A stretch of DNA of 64,000 nucleotides, taken from an uncultured Oscillospiraceae bacterium. Its GTDB lineage: Bacteria; Bacillota; Clostridia; Oscillospirales; Oscillospiraceae. The DNA lies in the NCBI GenBank assembly GCA_944382965.1, contig CALWOA010000003.1:1-64000 (forward strand). Direction: 5' to 3'. Both the position numbers and the translations under genes were made by a program. Below the pieces are notes generated by a model. That model was not told the DNA's origin, ran no database searches, and worked only from the letters and a program-made list of their open reading frames with translations. Positions 16,428 through 25,013 of the stretch are shown in pieces. Each line of letters starts with the position of its first letter. Position 1 is the stretch's first letter.

Positions 16428-17573
16428 TTATTTCAGCGCATCCAGCGCTGCTTGAATCTGCGGGTCTTCCTCCCTGGGCAGGGAGTCAAAATAGATTTCC
16501 ATAGCAGTATCTTCATCCACGGTTACGGGAACATCCGGCTCAATGCCCACACCTTCCAGACAGACGCCCTTGGGGGTGTAGTATCTGCCGATGGACAGTG
16601 CCACGGCCGAGCCGTCGCTCAGCTGATAGGTCGTCTGGAAATGTCCTTTGCCACTGGTATGCTCGCCTACCACAATGGCAGCTTCATACTCCTGCAGGGC
16701 TGCGGCAAAAAACTCCGCAGCAGAGTAAGAATCCCCATTGACCAGCACCGCCATAGGCATATCCAGGAAGTTTTCGTCGGATACGTCAACGTCCTCATAT
16801 CCGTCATAGCGCTCTGTACGGAACAAATCGCCCTCCGGCAGCAGATAATCCAGCACCTTCACCAGTTCGTCAGCAAATCCGCCGGGATTATTCCGCACGT
16901 CAAAGATCAGCTTTTCAGCGCCTTGCTCCCGCAATGTCTCAATGGCGGCAATGGTTTCTTCGGAGCAGCGGGAGTCAAAATTCTCGATGGTCACCAATCC
17001 CACCTGATCTTCCAGCATGGTATACGTCGCCACCGGGGTTTCCATATGCCGCCGCTGCACCGTCAATTCCAGTTCCGTTTCCTCTCGCAAAAGAGTCAGG
17101 ACCACATCGGTGCCTTCTTCGCCCCGGACCAGATTACGCACCTGGCTGGCATCGCTTTGCCGGACGTCTTCCCCGTCCACGCCAATGAGCAAATCATCCA
17201 CCTGTACCCCTGCCTCTTCTGCAGGGCCGCCGGGGGTCACCGACATAATCTGAAATCCTTCCACCTCTTCCGAGGACAAGATGGTGATTCCCACGCCCAC
17301 ATAGGCGTTGGCCATGTTCTCCTGGTAGGTTTCGTATTCACTGGCCGGGATGTAATAACTCCAGCGATCGCCGGTGGCAGCTACCATGGCATTCGCCGCT
17401 GCATCTTCCAGGACTGTGGAGTCTGCCTCCTCGATATAGCGCTCCTCAATCAGAGATTGCAGCTGGGACAGCTTGCTTGTTTCCCCGGTGCCTCCCATTC
17501 CCGCCAGGGTCAACGCGGAGGCCAAAGCCGCTACCAGAATATACGAACCGATTTGCAGGACTTTCTGTTTCAA
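16428..17573 (-). CDS. S41-family C-terminal processing peptidase with PDZ domain
   Basis: The 381-residue protein has an N-terminal membrane anchor or signal (about residues 8-27), a helical region, a PDZ domain (about 90-170: GVGITILSSEEVEGFQIMSVTPGGPAEEAGVQVDDLL) and the S41 catalytic domain. The nucleophile is the Ser of NGDSYSAAEF and the general base the Lys of TSGKGHFQT. It is secreted or membrane-tethered on the outer face. It lies last in the ftsE-ftsX-M23-M23-S41 group, a common Clostridia arrangement in which such proteases trim cell-wall hydrolases. That functional link is inference. Confidence 0.93.
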   Translation of the reverse strand: MKQKVLQIGSYILVAALASALTLAGMGGTGETSKLSQLQSLIEERYIEEADSTVLEDAAANAMVAATGDRWSYYIPASEYETYQENMANAYVGVGITILSSEEVEGFQIMSVTPGGPAEEAGVQVDDLLIGVDGEDVRQSDASQVRNLVRGEEGTDVVLTLLREETELELTVQRRHMETPVATYTMLEDQVGLVTIENFDSRCSEETIAAIETLREQGAEKLIFDVRNNPGGFADELVKVLDYLLPEGDLFRTERYDGYEDVDVSDENFLDMPMAVLVNGDSYSAAEFFAAALQEYEAAIVVGEHTSGKGHFQTTYQLSDGSAVALSIGRYYTPKGVCLEGVGIEPDVPVTVDEDTAMEIYFDSLPREEDPQIQAALDALK

Positions 17574-17594
17574 AAAATCACCTCATTGCAAAGG

Positions 17595-17622
17595 TTCCCA
17601 CAGCCCCGAGGGGCTGTGGGAA
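17595..17622 (-). terminator. Hairpin between the M23 peptidase and S41 peptidase genes
   Basis: TTCCCACAGCCCC (17595-17607) pairs perfectly with 17611-17623 around a 3-base loop. The T content after the stem is low, so it may be a partial terminator or a processing hairpin that lowers S41 expression. Confidence 0.6.
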
Positions 17623-17629
17623 ACATCCA

Positions 17630-18913
17630 TTACAGTGCAACATAACTGCAGGGATTCACATAAACACCGTTCAGAGAAATGCCGAAGTGCAGGTGGTCGC
17701 CGGTAGCAATACCGCTTTTACCGGTAGCGCCAATGTACTGTCCGGTGCTGACAATCTGTCCTACAGACACACCAATGGAACTCAGGTGCATGTAAACCGA
17801 GCGGAAGCCGTCGCCATGGTCAATCTGAACATAGTTACCGGCAGCACTGGCAAAACCAGCAATGGTAACCACACCGCCCCGGGAAGCAACCACCGGCCAG
17901 CCGGTACCGGTATCCAGGTCAACGCCCTGATGGTAAGTAGAAGCACCGGCCGTGGGAGCTTCCCGGTAGCCGAAGGGGCTGGTGATGGATGTGTAGCTGC
18001 AGGGTACGACCCAGCCGCCGCCACCGCTGCTACCGCCGGTACCGCCGGAGGAGCCGCCGCTGGAACCAGCGCCTCCGGTAGTTTCCGGAGGAACGGAGGT
18101 AGCCAACCATGCCAGGAACTCTGCCTGCTTGGCTTCGTTGAACTCCACTTCCTTCTGAGCAATCTGCTTCAGGAACTCCTGCTCCTGGGCTTCAAACTCT
18201 GCCTGCAGAGCAGTCAGCTCATCGCCCTTGCTCAGCAGCTGCTGGAACAGGTCGTCGGCTTCCTGTCGCTTGGCATCCATTTCCACCTGGGCAGCGTCCA
18301 GTTCCTGCTTGACGGTTTCCATCTCTGCCTTCTCGGATTCCAGCTCCTGCTGGGCCACCACCACATTATTGGCGGCCTCCGCCAGCTCTTCCAGGCGGCG
18401 GTTATCGGAAGCGGCGATTTCTTCCACCATATTCAGCCGATCCAGAAGGTCGGAGAAGCTGTTGGCGTTGAACAGAACCTCCCAGTAGGACAGTTCGCCC
18501 TCTTCCTCCATGGTACGGATACGCAGCTTATTTTCATCGTTCAGGGTCTGATACCGCTCTTCAGCGTAGTCCAGTTCGTCCTGCTTGTCCGCAATCAGGG
18601 TATTGTAGGCTTTTAGCTGATTGTTGATGTTCTCAATCTGGGTATTCAGCAGCTGAATTTCCTGGTCAATGACATTTTTCTTGGAGATGATATCGTATAT
18701 TTCGTTTTCATTCTCCTCATATTGCTCCTGAACTTCAGCAATCTTTTCTTTGATCTGTTCCTTTTCTTCCTTCAGTGCGTTGATCTGCTTGCGAATCTCG
18801 CTGGAAGAAGCGGCACTTGCAGTGGTAGGCAGCAGGCTCAGAATCAGCGTCAGCAGCATCACTGCCGCCATGACACCTGCCAGAACGGATACCAGTTGTT
18901 TGCGTTTGTTCAT
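17630..18913 (-). CDS. Coiled-coil M23 peptidase (EnvC/PcsB-like), copy 1
   Basis: The 427-residue secreted protein starts MNKRKQLVSVLAGVMAAV at 18913 behind AAAAGGAGT; a signal peptide ends after about residue 35 (TTASAASSS). Residues 36-270 form a long coiled coil. A low-complexity Gly/Ser linker (about 285-305) precedes the LytM/M23 domain. Zinc ligands are in YHQGVDLD and DHLHFGI. It is thought to be activated across the membrane by FtsEX to cut septal peptidoglycan, as EnvC and PcsB do, and lies three genes downstream of ftsE. It closely resembles its upstream neighbour, suggesting a tandem duplication. Confidence 0.92.
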   Translation of the reverse strand: MNKRKQLVSVLAGVMAAVMLLTLILSLLPTTASAASSSEIRKQINALKEEKEQIKEKIAEVQEQYEENENEIYDIISKKNVIDQEIQLLNTQIENINNQLKAYNTLIADKQDELDYAEERYQTLNDENKLRIRTMEEEGELSYWEVLFNANSFSDLLDRLNMVEEIAASDNRRLEELAEAANNVVVAQQELESEKAEMETVKQELDAAQVEMDAKRQEADDLFQQLLSKGDELTALQAEFEAQEQEFLKQIAQKEVEFNEAKQAEFLAWLATSVPPETTGGAGSSGGSSGGTGGSSGGGGWVVPCSYTSITSPFGYREAPTAGASTYHQGVDLDTGTGWPVVASRGGVVTIAGFASAAGNYVQIDHGDGFRSVYMHLSSIGVSVGQIVSTGQYIGATGKSGIATGDHLHFGISLNGVYVNPCSYVAL

Positions 18914-18950
18914 AATGTACTCCTTTTCCAATGCGGGGGCATACACAGTG

Positions 18951-20168
18951 TTAGTAAATGTACGCCAATGGGTTTACATAAGTTCCAGCATAAGAAATGC
19001 CAAAATGGAGGTGGGGGCCGGTAGACAAGCCGGTGCTGCCTACATAGCCGATGAGCTGTCCCTGGGACACCGTCTGCCCCGCAGAGACAACATAGTTGGT
19101 CATGTGCATATAAATAGAAGCAAAGCCGTCCAGATGGTTGATGCTGACATAGTTGCCCGCACCGCCGGCCTGATAGGAAGCTACTGTAACCTTGCCTGCC
19201 CGGGTAGCGTAGATGGGCGTTCCCTGGGCACAGGCCATATCAATGCCGTTATGCATCCGGGAGGTTCCCAAAATGGGATGCACCCGCATACCAAAGGGGC
19301 TGGTCAGAGTATAGCCGGAAACCGGCGTGGTCCAGGAAGCATCTGAAGGAGGATTCTGTCCCTGCAGGGCCAGCTTTGCCAGATACTCATCGTACTTGGC
19401 CTCTTCCAGTTCCTTTTCCTTGGCGGCAATCTCCAGCATCAGTTCGTCCTGGAGTTCCTCGGACTGGGCCATCAGGATTTCATATTCTTCCGCCTTTTTC
19501 TCCAGCTCATAGAGCAGGTCATCGGATTCGCTGCGCTTTTCTTCCAGGACTTCCTCATCGGCAGCCAGCTGAACCCGGGTAGTTTCCAAGTCTTTCTTTT
19601 CCGATTCCAAGTTCATCTGGGTAGCGTTGACGATATCCGCAGCAATTCGCATTTGCTCAATCCGCTGCCGGTCAGAAGCGTTGATTTCCTCAATCATGTT
19701 CAGCCGATCCAGAAGCTGGGTAAAGCTGTTGGCCTCAAAAATGACTTCCCAGTACGACATCTTTCCCTGCTCTTCCATCACCCGAATCCGTTCCCGGTGC
19801 TGTTCGCTCAGGGTTCGCAGTTCTTCTTTGGCAGTATCCAGCTTCTCCTGGGTATCCGCGATCAACTGGCTGTAAGCAGAAATTTGCTGGTTTGTAGCTT
19901 CAATTTTGGTGCTCAGCAGGGTAATTTCCTGATCGATTGCACTTTTTTGCGCTACGATATCCTGCATATCACTGTAGTTAGCATCATACTGCCCCTGGAT
20001 GGCGTCGATCTCCTTCTGGATGGCAGCGTTTTTCTCTTCCAGCGCGTCAATTTCTTTCTGGATTTCCGAGGAAGAGGCCGCCTGGACGCTTACCGGCAGC
20101 GCACCGGCAAGCATCACGCCTACCAAAAGAAGGCAGATCAGGGAATGTGCTTTTTTGTTTTTACGCAT
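18951..20168 (-). CDS. Coiled-coil M23 peptidase (EnvC/PcsB-like), copy 2
   Basis: The 405-residue secreted protein has a signal peptide (about 1-30, ending SVQAASSS), a coiled coil (31-275) and a C-terminal M23 domain with the zinc-site motifs MHNGIDMA and PHLHFGI. It shares the layout and many blocks with copy 1, for example MSYWEVIFEANSF versus LSYWEVLFNANSF and LLDRLNM in both, but lacks the Gly/Ser linker. It lies directly downstream of ftsX. A periplasm-side amidase-activator or endopeptidase role controlled by FtsEX is the best inference. Both copies keep their zinc ligands, so both could be active enzymes. Confidence 0.92.
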   Translation of the reverse strand: MRKNKKAHSLICLLLVGVMLAGALPVSVQAASSSEIQKEIDALEEKNAAIQKEIDAIQGQYDANYSDMQDIVAQKSAIDQEITLLSTKIEATNQQISAYSQLIADTQEKLDTAKEELRTLSEQHRERIRVMEEQGKMSYWEVIFEANSFTQLLDRLNMIEEINASDRQRIEQMRIAADIVNATQMNLESEKKDLETTRVQLAADEEVLEEKRSESDDLLYELEKKAEEYEILMAQSEELQDELMLEIAAKEKELEEAKYDEYLAKLALQGQNPPSDASWTTPVSGYTLTSPFGMRVHPILGTSRMHNGIDMACAQGTPIYATRAGKVTVASYQAGGAGNYVSINHLDGFASIYMHMTNYVVSAGQTVSQGQLIGYVGSTGLSTGPHLHFGISYAGTYVNPLAYIY

Positions 20169-20198
20169 AAGCTAAGGGTCCTTCTTTTGATTTGGAAT

Positions 20199-21086
20199 TT
20201 ACACATCCATGAACTTGCGGATGGATGTCCAGCTGCCCACGATACCGACAAACATGCCTGCGGCACCAAACACCGCAACCATGGGGATCAGAACTTCCTG
20301 GAACGGAACGAAGGTAAACAGCTGCAGGGAGTCAACTTCCGTAATCTTGCGGATCATGGAGTCATATGCCACCCACTCCAAACCGAAGGCCAGCACTGCG
20401 CCAATCATACCCAGGGTAAAACCTTCCACCACGAAAGGCAGGCGGATAAAGCCGTTGGTAGCGCCCACCATTTTCATAATGGCGATCTCGTCCTTACGGT
20501 CGTACATGGCCAGCTTGACGGTGTTGGAAATAATCAGCAGCGACACCACCAGCAGCACTGCAATGATGGCGATAGAAACCATGTGCAGCACGTTCTGAAT
20601 GGTGGTAAAGCCCTCTGCCAGCTCGTAAGCTGCATCGGTCTTGGCTACGCCGGGCAGCTGCTTGAGCTGCTCGTCAGTCTGCTGCATCTTGGTGTTGTCC
20701 TCCAGCACCACCACATACCGGTGTCGCAGGTCCTGAGCTTGGACGCCGCTGAAGGCACTGTCCCCGTCATGGTCCGCGATGAAATCCTCCAGCGCCTGTT
20801 CCCGGGAGATGAACGTGGATTGCAGCACGTTATCCAGCAGATTGATTTTGGTTCCGATGCTCTTGGCCTCGGCATCGGACAGGTCGGTGTCTATGTAGAC
20901 AAGGATTTCACTGGTCTTGTTCAGTTCCTCTACCATGATATCCAGGTTGTAGGCCAGGATAGAGAAGCTGCCCACGATGACCAGACAGGCCACCGTAACA
21001 CACACAGCGGCGAAGGACATAAATCCATGGAGGAAAATACCCCGGAAGCCTTCTTTCAGCAGATATCCCAGATTATTCAGCTTCAT
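20199..21086 (-). CDS. ftsX: FtsX: permease-like cell-division protein
   Basis: The 295-residue protein has an N-terminal membrane segment (about 20-42: FMSFAAVCVTVACLVIVGSF), an extracellular domain (about 45-165) and a C-terminal FtsX/MacB-type domain with three more segments, including VSIAIIAVLLVVSLLIISNTVKLAM. The motif YDRKDEIAIMKMVGATNGFIRLPFVVEG is diagnostic. FtsX transmits FtsE ATPase cycling to wall hydrolases outside, here probably the two M23 proteins downstream. The start overlaps the ftsE 3' end by 14 bases. Confidence 0.96.
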   Translation of the reverse strand: MKLNNLGYLLKEGFRGIFLHGFMSFAAVCVTVACLVIVGSFSILAYNLDIMVEELNKTSEILVYIDTDLSDAEAKSIGTKINLLDNVLQSTFISREQALEDFIADHDGDSAFSGVQAQDLRHRYVVVLEDNTKMQQTDEQLKQLPGVAKTDAAYELAEGFTTIQNVLHMVSIAIIAVLLVVSLLIISNTVKLAMYDRKDEIAIMKMVGATNGFIRLPFVVEGFTLGMIGAVLAFGLEWVAYDSMIRKITEVDSLQLFTFVPFQEVLIPMVAVFGAAGMFVGIVGSWTSIRKFMDV

Positions 21087-21762
21087 CGACGTTTTCCTCC
21101 TCTGTTCCGTCCCGGACTACCAGGCCCTCGTCAATGGCGATGACCCGCTTGCCGAACAGCTCCACCAGGTTCTGGGCGTGGGTAACCACCAGGACGGTGG
21201 TGCCCAGGTTGTTGATTTCCTGCAGCAGAGCCATGATTTCAAAGGAGCGCTCCGGGTCCAGGTTACCGGTAGGCTCGTCGGCGATGATGGTGGAAGGGTT
21301 ATTCACCAGCGCCCGGGCAATGGCCAGACGCTGCTGCTCACCACCGGACATCTCATTGGGATGGCGGCTCATCTTGCCTTCCAGGCCAACCAGCTCCAGC
21401 ACATAGGGAACCCGTTCCTTGATTTCCTTTTCCTTGGCGCCAACCACACGCATGGCAAAGGCCACGTTCTCATAAACCGTCATCTTATCAATCAGGCGGA
21501 AGTCCTGGAACACAACGCCGACGGTACGGCGCAGGTAGGGAATCTCCCGGCGGCGAATCCGCTCCAGAGAGTAGCCGTTAACATGAACCGCACCGGAGGT
21601 GGGCTTGAGCTCACCGGTGATCAGCTTGATGATGGTGGACTTGCCGGAGCCGGAAGGCCCCACCAGAAAGCAAAATTCGCCATCCTCGATCTGCATGGTA
21701 ACGCCGTTGAGGGCATTGTTTCCTTGCTCGTAGGATTTTACGACATCAATAAATTGTATCAT
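21073..21762 (-). CDS. ftsE: FtsE: cell-division ATP-binding protein
   Basis: The chosen start is ATG 21762 (MIQFIDVVKSYEQG), about 9 bases past AGGAG; an ATG two codons earlier abuts that site. This gives 229 residues, the usual FtsE length. Walker A is GPSGSGKST, the signature MSGGEQQRLAIARALV, and Walker B TIIADEPTGNLD. It forms the ABC-like complex with FtsX at the division septum. Promoter at 21826-21854. Confidence 0.96.
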   Translation of the reverse strand: MIQFIDVVKSYEQGNNALNGVTMQIEDGEFCFLVGPSGSGKSTIIKLITGELKPTSGAVHVNGYSLERIRRREIPYLRRTVGVVFQDFRLIDKMTVYENVAFAMRVVGAKEKEIKERVPYVLELVGLEGKMSRHPNEMSGGEQQRLAIARALVNNPSTIIADEPTGNLDPERSFEIMALLQEINNLGTTVLVVTHAQNLVELFGKRVIAIDEGLVVRDGTEEENVDEAE

Positions 21763-21825
21763 ACGCATAATCTCCTGTATTTGGGCAGCACGGATTACAC
21801 CGAATTCTGCCCGCAGTGTAACCGA

Positions 21826-21854
21826 ATTGTAACACATTGACAGGTCAATGTCAA
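21826..21854 (-). promoter_or_regulatory. Promoter of the ftsEX locus, overlapped by a palindrome
   Basis: Minus strand: TTGACA (21849-21854), 17 bases, TACAAT (21826-21831). The spacer contains the palindrome CATTGAC-AG-GTCAATG (21835-21850), which also reaches the -35 box, so a regulator could block it. Confidence 0.75.
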
Positions 21855-21989
21855 TCGTAATTGGGGGAAAATCCGGTGAATTCAAAGAATTCACAAAAAT
21901 TCCACAATTTTTCAGTGGGAGAAATTGGAGAAATCCCGGTTCTTGTGGTTGCATTTTTTTATGGCCCGCTATCTTGTGTTTTGAAAATA

Positions 21990-22022
21990 CGCCAAAAGCG
22001 GGGCTGCGCAACGCAGCCCCGC
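21990..22022 (-). terminator. Terminator of the PucR/CdaR-type regulator gene
   Basis: GCGGGGCTGCG (21998-22008) pairs with CGCAGCCCCGC (22012-22022) around a 3-base loop, followed by TTTTGG on the minus strand. It lies 16 bases past the regulator's stop. Confidence 0.88.
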
Positions 22023-22037
22023 AAATGGATTACACAT

Positions 22038-23126
22038 TCAGCGATTTTCCCGGGAAGTCAGGTACTTGCGCACCATCAGCGCCACTTTAAAGACAATGGC
22101 GTGGTCGAACTGCCGCAGATCCAAACCGGTGAGCTTCTTGATCTTTTCCAGACGGTACACCAGGGTGTTGCGGTGGACGAACAGCTTCCGGGAGGTTTCC
22201 GACACGTTCAGGTTGTTCTCAAAGAACTTGTTGATGGTAAACAGGGTTTCCTGATCCAGAGAGTCGATGGAATTTTTCTTGAACACTTCGCTGAGGAAAA
22301 TCTCACACAGCGTGGTGGGCAGCTGGTAGATCAGACGGCCAATGCCCAGATTTTCATAGTTGATGATGCTCTTTTCGGTGTCAAAGACCTTGCCCACGTC
22401 AATGGCGGTCTGGGCATCTTTGTAAGAGTCTGCCAGTTCCCGCAGGTGCTCCGCTACGGTGCCGATGCCGATGACGGTCTTGATCCGCAGCTCATTTTTC
22501 AGGGTCTCTTCCATATCGGAAGCAATCTTCTCCAGCTCTTCACCGGTGGTGGAGAGGGTAATCTGCTTGACCACGGCAATGTCGTTTTCGTTGATGGACA
22601 GGACAAAATCCTGCATCTTGTCCGGGAACATGCCCATCAGCACATCCATGGTCGCCACATCGCTGTGTCCTACCTGGCGCACCAGGAACACTGCCCGGGG
22701 GGCGTCGGTGGCAAAGTGCAGCTCCTTGGCCCGGATGTAAATATCACCGGGCAGGATGTTGTCCATGATGATATTTTTAACAAAGGTGCCCCGGTCGTGC
22801 TTTTCCTCGTAGAAGGTCTTGGCATCGTTCAGGGCGATGTAGGCCATGGTGCAGAAGCTGCGGGCCATCTCGTCATCGCCGGTGCAGAACACGGCATACT
22901 CAAAATAGTTGGAGTTGCCTACAATAGCCTTGAAGGTCTTTTGAGCAAAGGTAACCATACTGTCGGAGGCATTGCCCACTTTCAGGGCAGCTTCCGTCCA
23001 GCGCTCACCAAGCATGGACATATCGGTGCAGGAAACCACGCTTCCCTCGGTGTCGATTACGCCAAAGGTACGGTCAGAAACATCTCTGAGCTGGACAATT
23101 ACGCTCTGAAAAACACTGTTGGACAT
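22038..23126 (-). CDS. PucR/CdaR-type transcriptional regulator
   Basis: The 362-residue protein ends in a PucR-type helix-turn-helix (about residues 300-355: FFENNLNVSETSRKLFVHRNTLVYRLEKIKKLTGLDL). The central part is a GGDEF-like CdaR domain (about 145-260). The N-terminal 130 residues could be a ligand-sensing domain. Related proteins control use of sugar diacids or purines, but the target here cannot be read from the sequence. It is monocistronic, with its own promoter (23184-23212) and terminator (21990-22022), and is not visibly tied to ftsEX. Confidence 0.87.
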   Translation of the reverse strand: MSNSVFQSVIVQLRDVSDRTFGVIDTEGSVVSCTDMSMLGERWTEAALKVGNASDSMVTFAQKTFKAIVGNSNYFEYAVFCTGDDEMARSFCTMAYIALNDAKTFYEEKHDRGTFVKNIIMDNILPGDIYIRAKELHFATDAPRAVFLVRQVGHSDVATMDVLMGMFPDKMQDFVLSINENDIAVVKQITLSTTGEELEKIASDMEETLKNELRIKTVIGIGTVAEHLRELADSYKDAQTAIDVGKVFDTEKSIINYENLGIGRLIYQLPTTLCEIFLSEVFKKNSIDSLDQETLFTINKFFENNLNVSETSRKLFVHRNTLVYRLEKIKKLTGLDLRQFDHAIVFKVALMVRKYLTSRENR

Positions 23127-23183
23127 CTTTCTGTCACTCCTTAGTATCTTGCATAAATGCGCATTTCACAAATTTGCCTTTTC

Positions 23184-23212
23184 ATTATACACAGCTTTTG
23201 CGCATATTGCAA
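23184..23212 (-). promoter_or_regulatory. Promoter of the PucR/CdaR-type regulator
   Basis: Minus strand: TTGCAA (23207-23212), 17-base spacer, TATAAT (23184-23189), with TG two bases before the -10. The flanks contain repeats of TGCGCA/GCGCAT, possible binding sites for autoregulation. Confidence 0.8.
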
Positions 23213-23343
23213 GTACCTTTTGACATTTTACTGCAAAATATGTCATGGTTTTTAGGTAATATTCCAACTGAGGCCCTGGCACAGCAGGAATTCAGGGAAA
23301 AACTACCAGCAAATTGACCGACAGGAAGGACTGACAGCCGTTT

Positions 23344-24045
23344 TTACAGTGCTTCCAACGCATCAATCTCCCTCTGCGTCAGCTGGCGCAGGCTTCCTCT
23401 TGGCAATTCTCCCAAGGAAAGTGGTCCTTCCTGCCGGCGTTCCAGGTACAATACCGTCATATTCCGGCTGGCCATCATCCGGCGAACCTGGTGATATTTG
23501 CCTTCGCAGACGGTAATCCTACTTTCTCCCGGCCCCAAAGGTTCCAGTTCGGCGCTTAAGCACCGGGTACCGTCCGCCAGAACCAGTCCTTCCCGGAAGG
23601 CACGGACATCTTCTTCCCCTGCCTGTCCTTCATGGCGGGCGTAGTAAACCTTGGGAACCTGGTTTTTCGGGGCAATCAGCCGGTGCAGCAGGTCACCGTC
23701 GTTGGTAAACAGCAGCAGTCCTTCCGTGGCCTTATCCAGCCGCCCCACAGGTTTCAAATCCAGATGCCGGATTTCCTGGGGGAGCAGTTCCATTACCGTA
23801 GGCTCTCTGGGATCTTCCGTTGCGGTAACGTAGCCCGCCGGTTTGTTCATCAGAAATACCGCCCGATATTTTCCTGCAAGGACTTCCCCATCCAGGGTAA
23901 TCTGCTGACTTTCCGGGTCAATTTTCCGGCTGCCGTCGGTTTCCGTCAGGCCATCCACCGCCACCCGCCCGGCTTTCAGAATGGTCTTTACTTGGCTGCG
24001 GGTGCCTGCGCCGCTGTCGCACAGGAATTTGTCCAATCGCTGCAT
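23344..24045 (-). CDS. RsuA/RluB-family ribosomal pseudouridine synthase
   Basis: The 233-residue protein has an N-terminal S4 RNA-binding domain (MQRLDKFLCDSGAGTRSQVKTILKAGRVAVDG, residues 1-45) and a pseudouridine synthase domain. The catalytic Asp is in PVGRLDKATEGLLL (about residues 99-112). Downstream blocks VYYARHEG and ITVCEGKYHQVRRMMAS are typical of the RsuA branch. It would modify a single uridine in 16S or 23S rRNA; which one is uncertain. It is transcribed divergently from the DUF4830 gene. Confidence 0.93.
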   Translation of the reverse strand: MQRLDKFLCDSGAGTRSQVKTILKAGRVAVDGLTETDGSRKIDPESQQITLDGEVLAGKYRAVFLMNKPAGYVTATEDPREPTVMELLPQEIRHLDLKPVGRLDKATEGLLLFTNDGDLLHRLIAPKNQVPKVYYARHEGQAGEEDVRAFREGLVLADGTRCLSAELEPLGPGESRITVCEGKYHQVRRMMASRNMTVLYLERRQEGPLSLGELPRGSLRQLTQREIDALEAL

Positions 24046-24117
24046 ACTTCCTCCGTTCTATCCTCGTCCCTCCCGGCATAGGCTGTAGCACCGATGGAAA
24101 ACAGGAGGGATCAATCT

Positions 24118-24690
24118 ATGATGGTTATGACCGCAAAGGTCGATATGAAAAAAATCATGCTGGCACTGGCGGCAGTGGCAGCGCTGGTTCTGTCGCTGAT
24201 TCTGCTGCTGGGCGGCGGCGATTCTACCCAGACCGCCGCTCCCGCCGCCAGCAACAACGACGCCCGGGTGGAATTTTTGAAAACCTTCGGCTGGGATGTG
24301 ACCACTTCCCCGGTACAATCCAGCCAGGTGAAAATTCCACAGGAAACCAGCGAAGTATTCGACCGCTACAACCAGCTGCAAAAGAGCCAGGGCTACGATC
24401 TGAGCAAATACGCCGGGAAAAACGTGATGCGTTATGTCTACCAGCTCAACAACTATCCCGGCGCCACCGAACCGGTATACGCCACGGTTCTGGTGTATAA
24501 AAACGAGATCATCGGCGGAGATGTAACGGACACCGCGGCAAAGGGTCACATTCGCGGCTTCAAAATGCCCCAGTCCGGCACCTCAGCCACCACCGCTTCG
24601 GCACCCACTGCGGCAACCACGGCTCCTACCTCCGCAGCTGCCGCCACTACCGTACCCCAGGCAACCGGCAATCCGGATACCGCCCGCTGA
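24118..24690 (+). CDS. DUF4830 family membrane-anchored protein
   Basis: The 190-residue protein starts at ATG 24118, 9 bases past AGGAGG. An N-terminal membrane segment (about 9-31: KKIMLALAAVAALVLSLILLL) is followed by an outside domain containing FLKTFGWDVTTSPVQSSQVKIP and VYATVLVYKNEIIGGDV. This matches from memory the DUF4830 family of Clostridia, whose function is unknown. The last 45 residues are Thr/Ala/Pro-rich low complexity. It stands alone between divergent rsuA-like and ribU, with a terminator at 24698-24740. Confidence 0.8.
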   Translation: MMVMTAKVDMKKIMLALAAVAALVLSLILLLGGGDSTQTAAPAASNNDARVEFLKTFGWDVTTSPVQSSQVKIPQETSEVFDRYNQLQKSQGYDLSKYAGKNVMRYVYQLNNYPGATEPVYATVLVYKNEIIGGDVTDTAAKGHIRGFKMPQSGTSATTASAPTAATTAPTSAAAATTVPQATGNPDTAR

Positions 24691-24697
24691 TACCCGC

Positions 24698-24740
24698 GCC
24701 CCAGACTGTCCCCGAAAAAGGGATGGTTTGGGGCTTTTTC
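24698..24740 (+). terminator. Terminator of the DUF4830 gene
   Basis: A 15-position stem with G-U pairs (24698-24712 with 24720-24733) closes a short A-rich loop and is followed by CTTTTTCGTTTTT. Confidence 0.85.
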
Positions 24741-24768
24741 GTTTTTATTCTACTACAGCGTCTCCCTC

Positions 24769-24797
24769 TTGACAAGAGGGGGACGCCGTGCTATCCT
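24769..24797 (+). promoter_or_regulatory. Promoter of ribU
   Basis: TTGACA (24769-24774), 17-base spacer, TATCCT (24792-24797), 17 bases before the FMN riboswitch. Confidence 0.75.
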
Positions 24798-24813
24798 GTA
24801 GGGGAACTGAACA

Positions 24814-24925
24814 GTATCTTCAGGGCGGGGCGCAATTCCCCACCGGCGGTATAGTCCGCGAGCGCTTAGGCGTTGATTCGGTGCAACTCCGGAACCGACA
24901 GTATAGTCTGGATGGAAGAAGATAC
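24814..24925 (+). promoter_or_regulatory. FMN riboswitch (RFN element)
   Basis: The closing stem GTATCTTC (24814-24821) pairs with GAAGATAC (24918-24925). Inside are the hallmark RFN blocks AGGGCGGGGCGCAATTCCCC, ACCGGCGGTATAGTCCGCGAG, GATTCGGTGCAACTCCGG and CCGACAGTATAGTCTGGATG. It controls ribU directly downstream; FMN binding would favour termination. Confidence 0.97.
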
Positions 24926-24998
24926 GCAAATGTGCCATATTGCACACAATTGCGTTTATTTTCGCGCCCTGGGTCTATCCCCAGGGCGTATTCTTTTT
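24924..24998 (+). terminator. Two successive hairpins of the ribU riboswitch expression platform
   Basis: The first stem, ACGCAA-TGTGC with GCACA-TTGCGT (24924-24956), starts inside the closing helix of the FMN aptamer and ends in TTTATTTT. The second, CGCCCTGGG (24965-24973) with 24980-24988, is followed by TATTCTTTTT and sits 12 bases before the ribU Shine-Dalgarno GAGGTG. Confidence 0.85.
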
Positions 24999-25013
24999 AC
25001 GAGGTGACCAATT

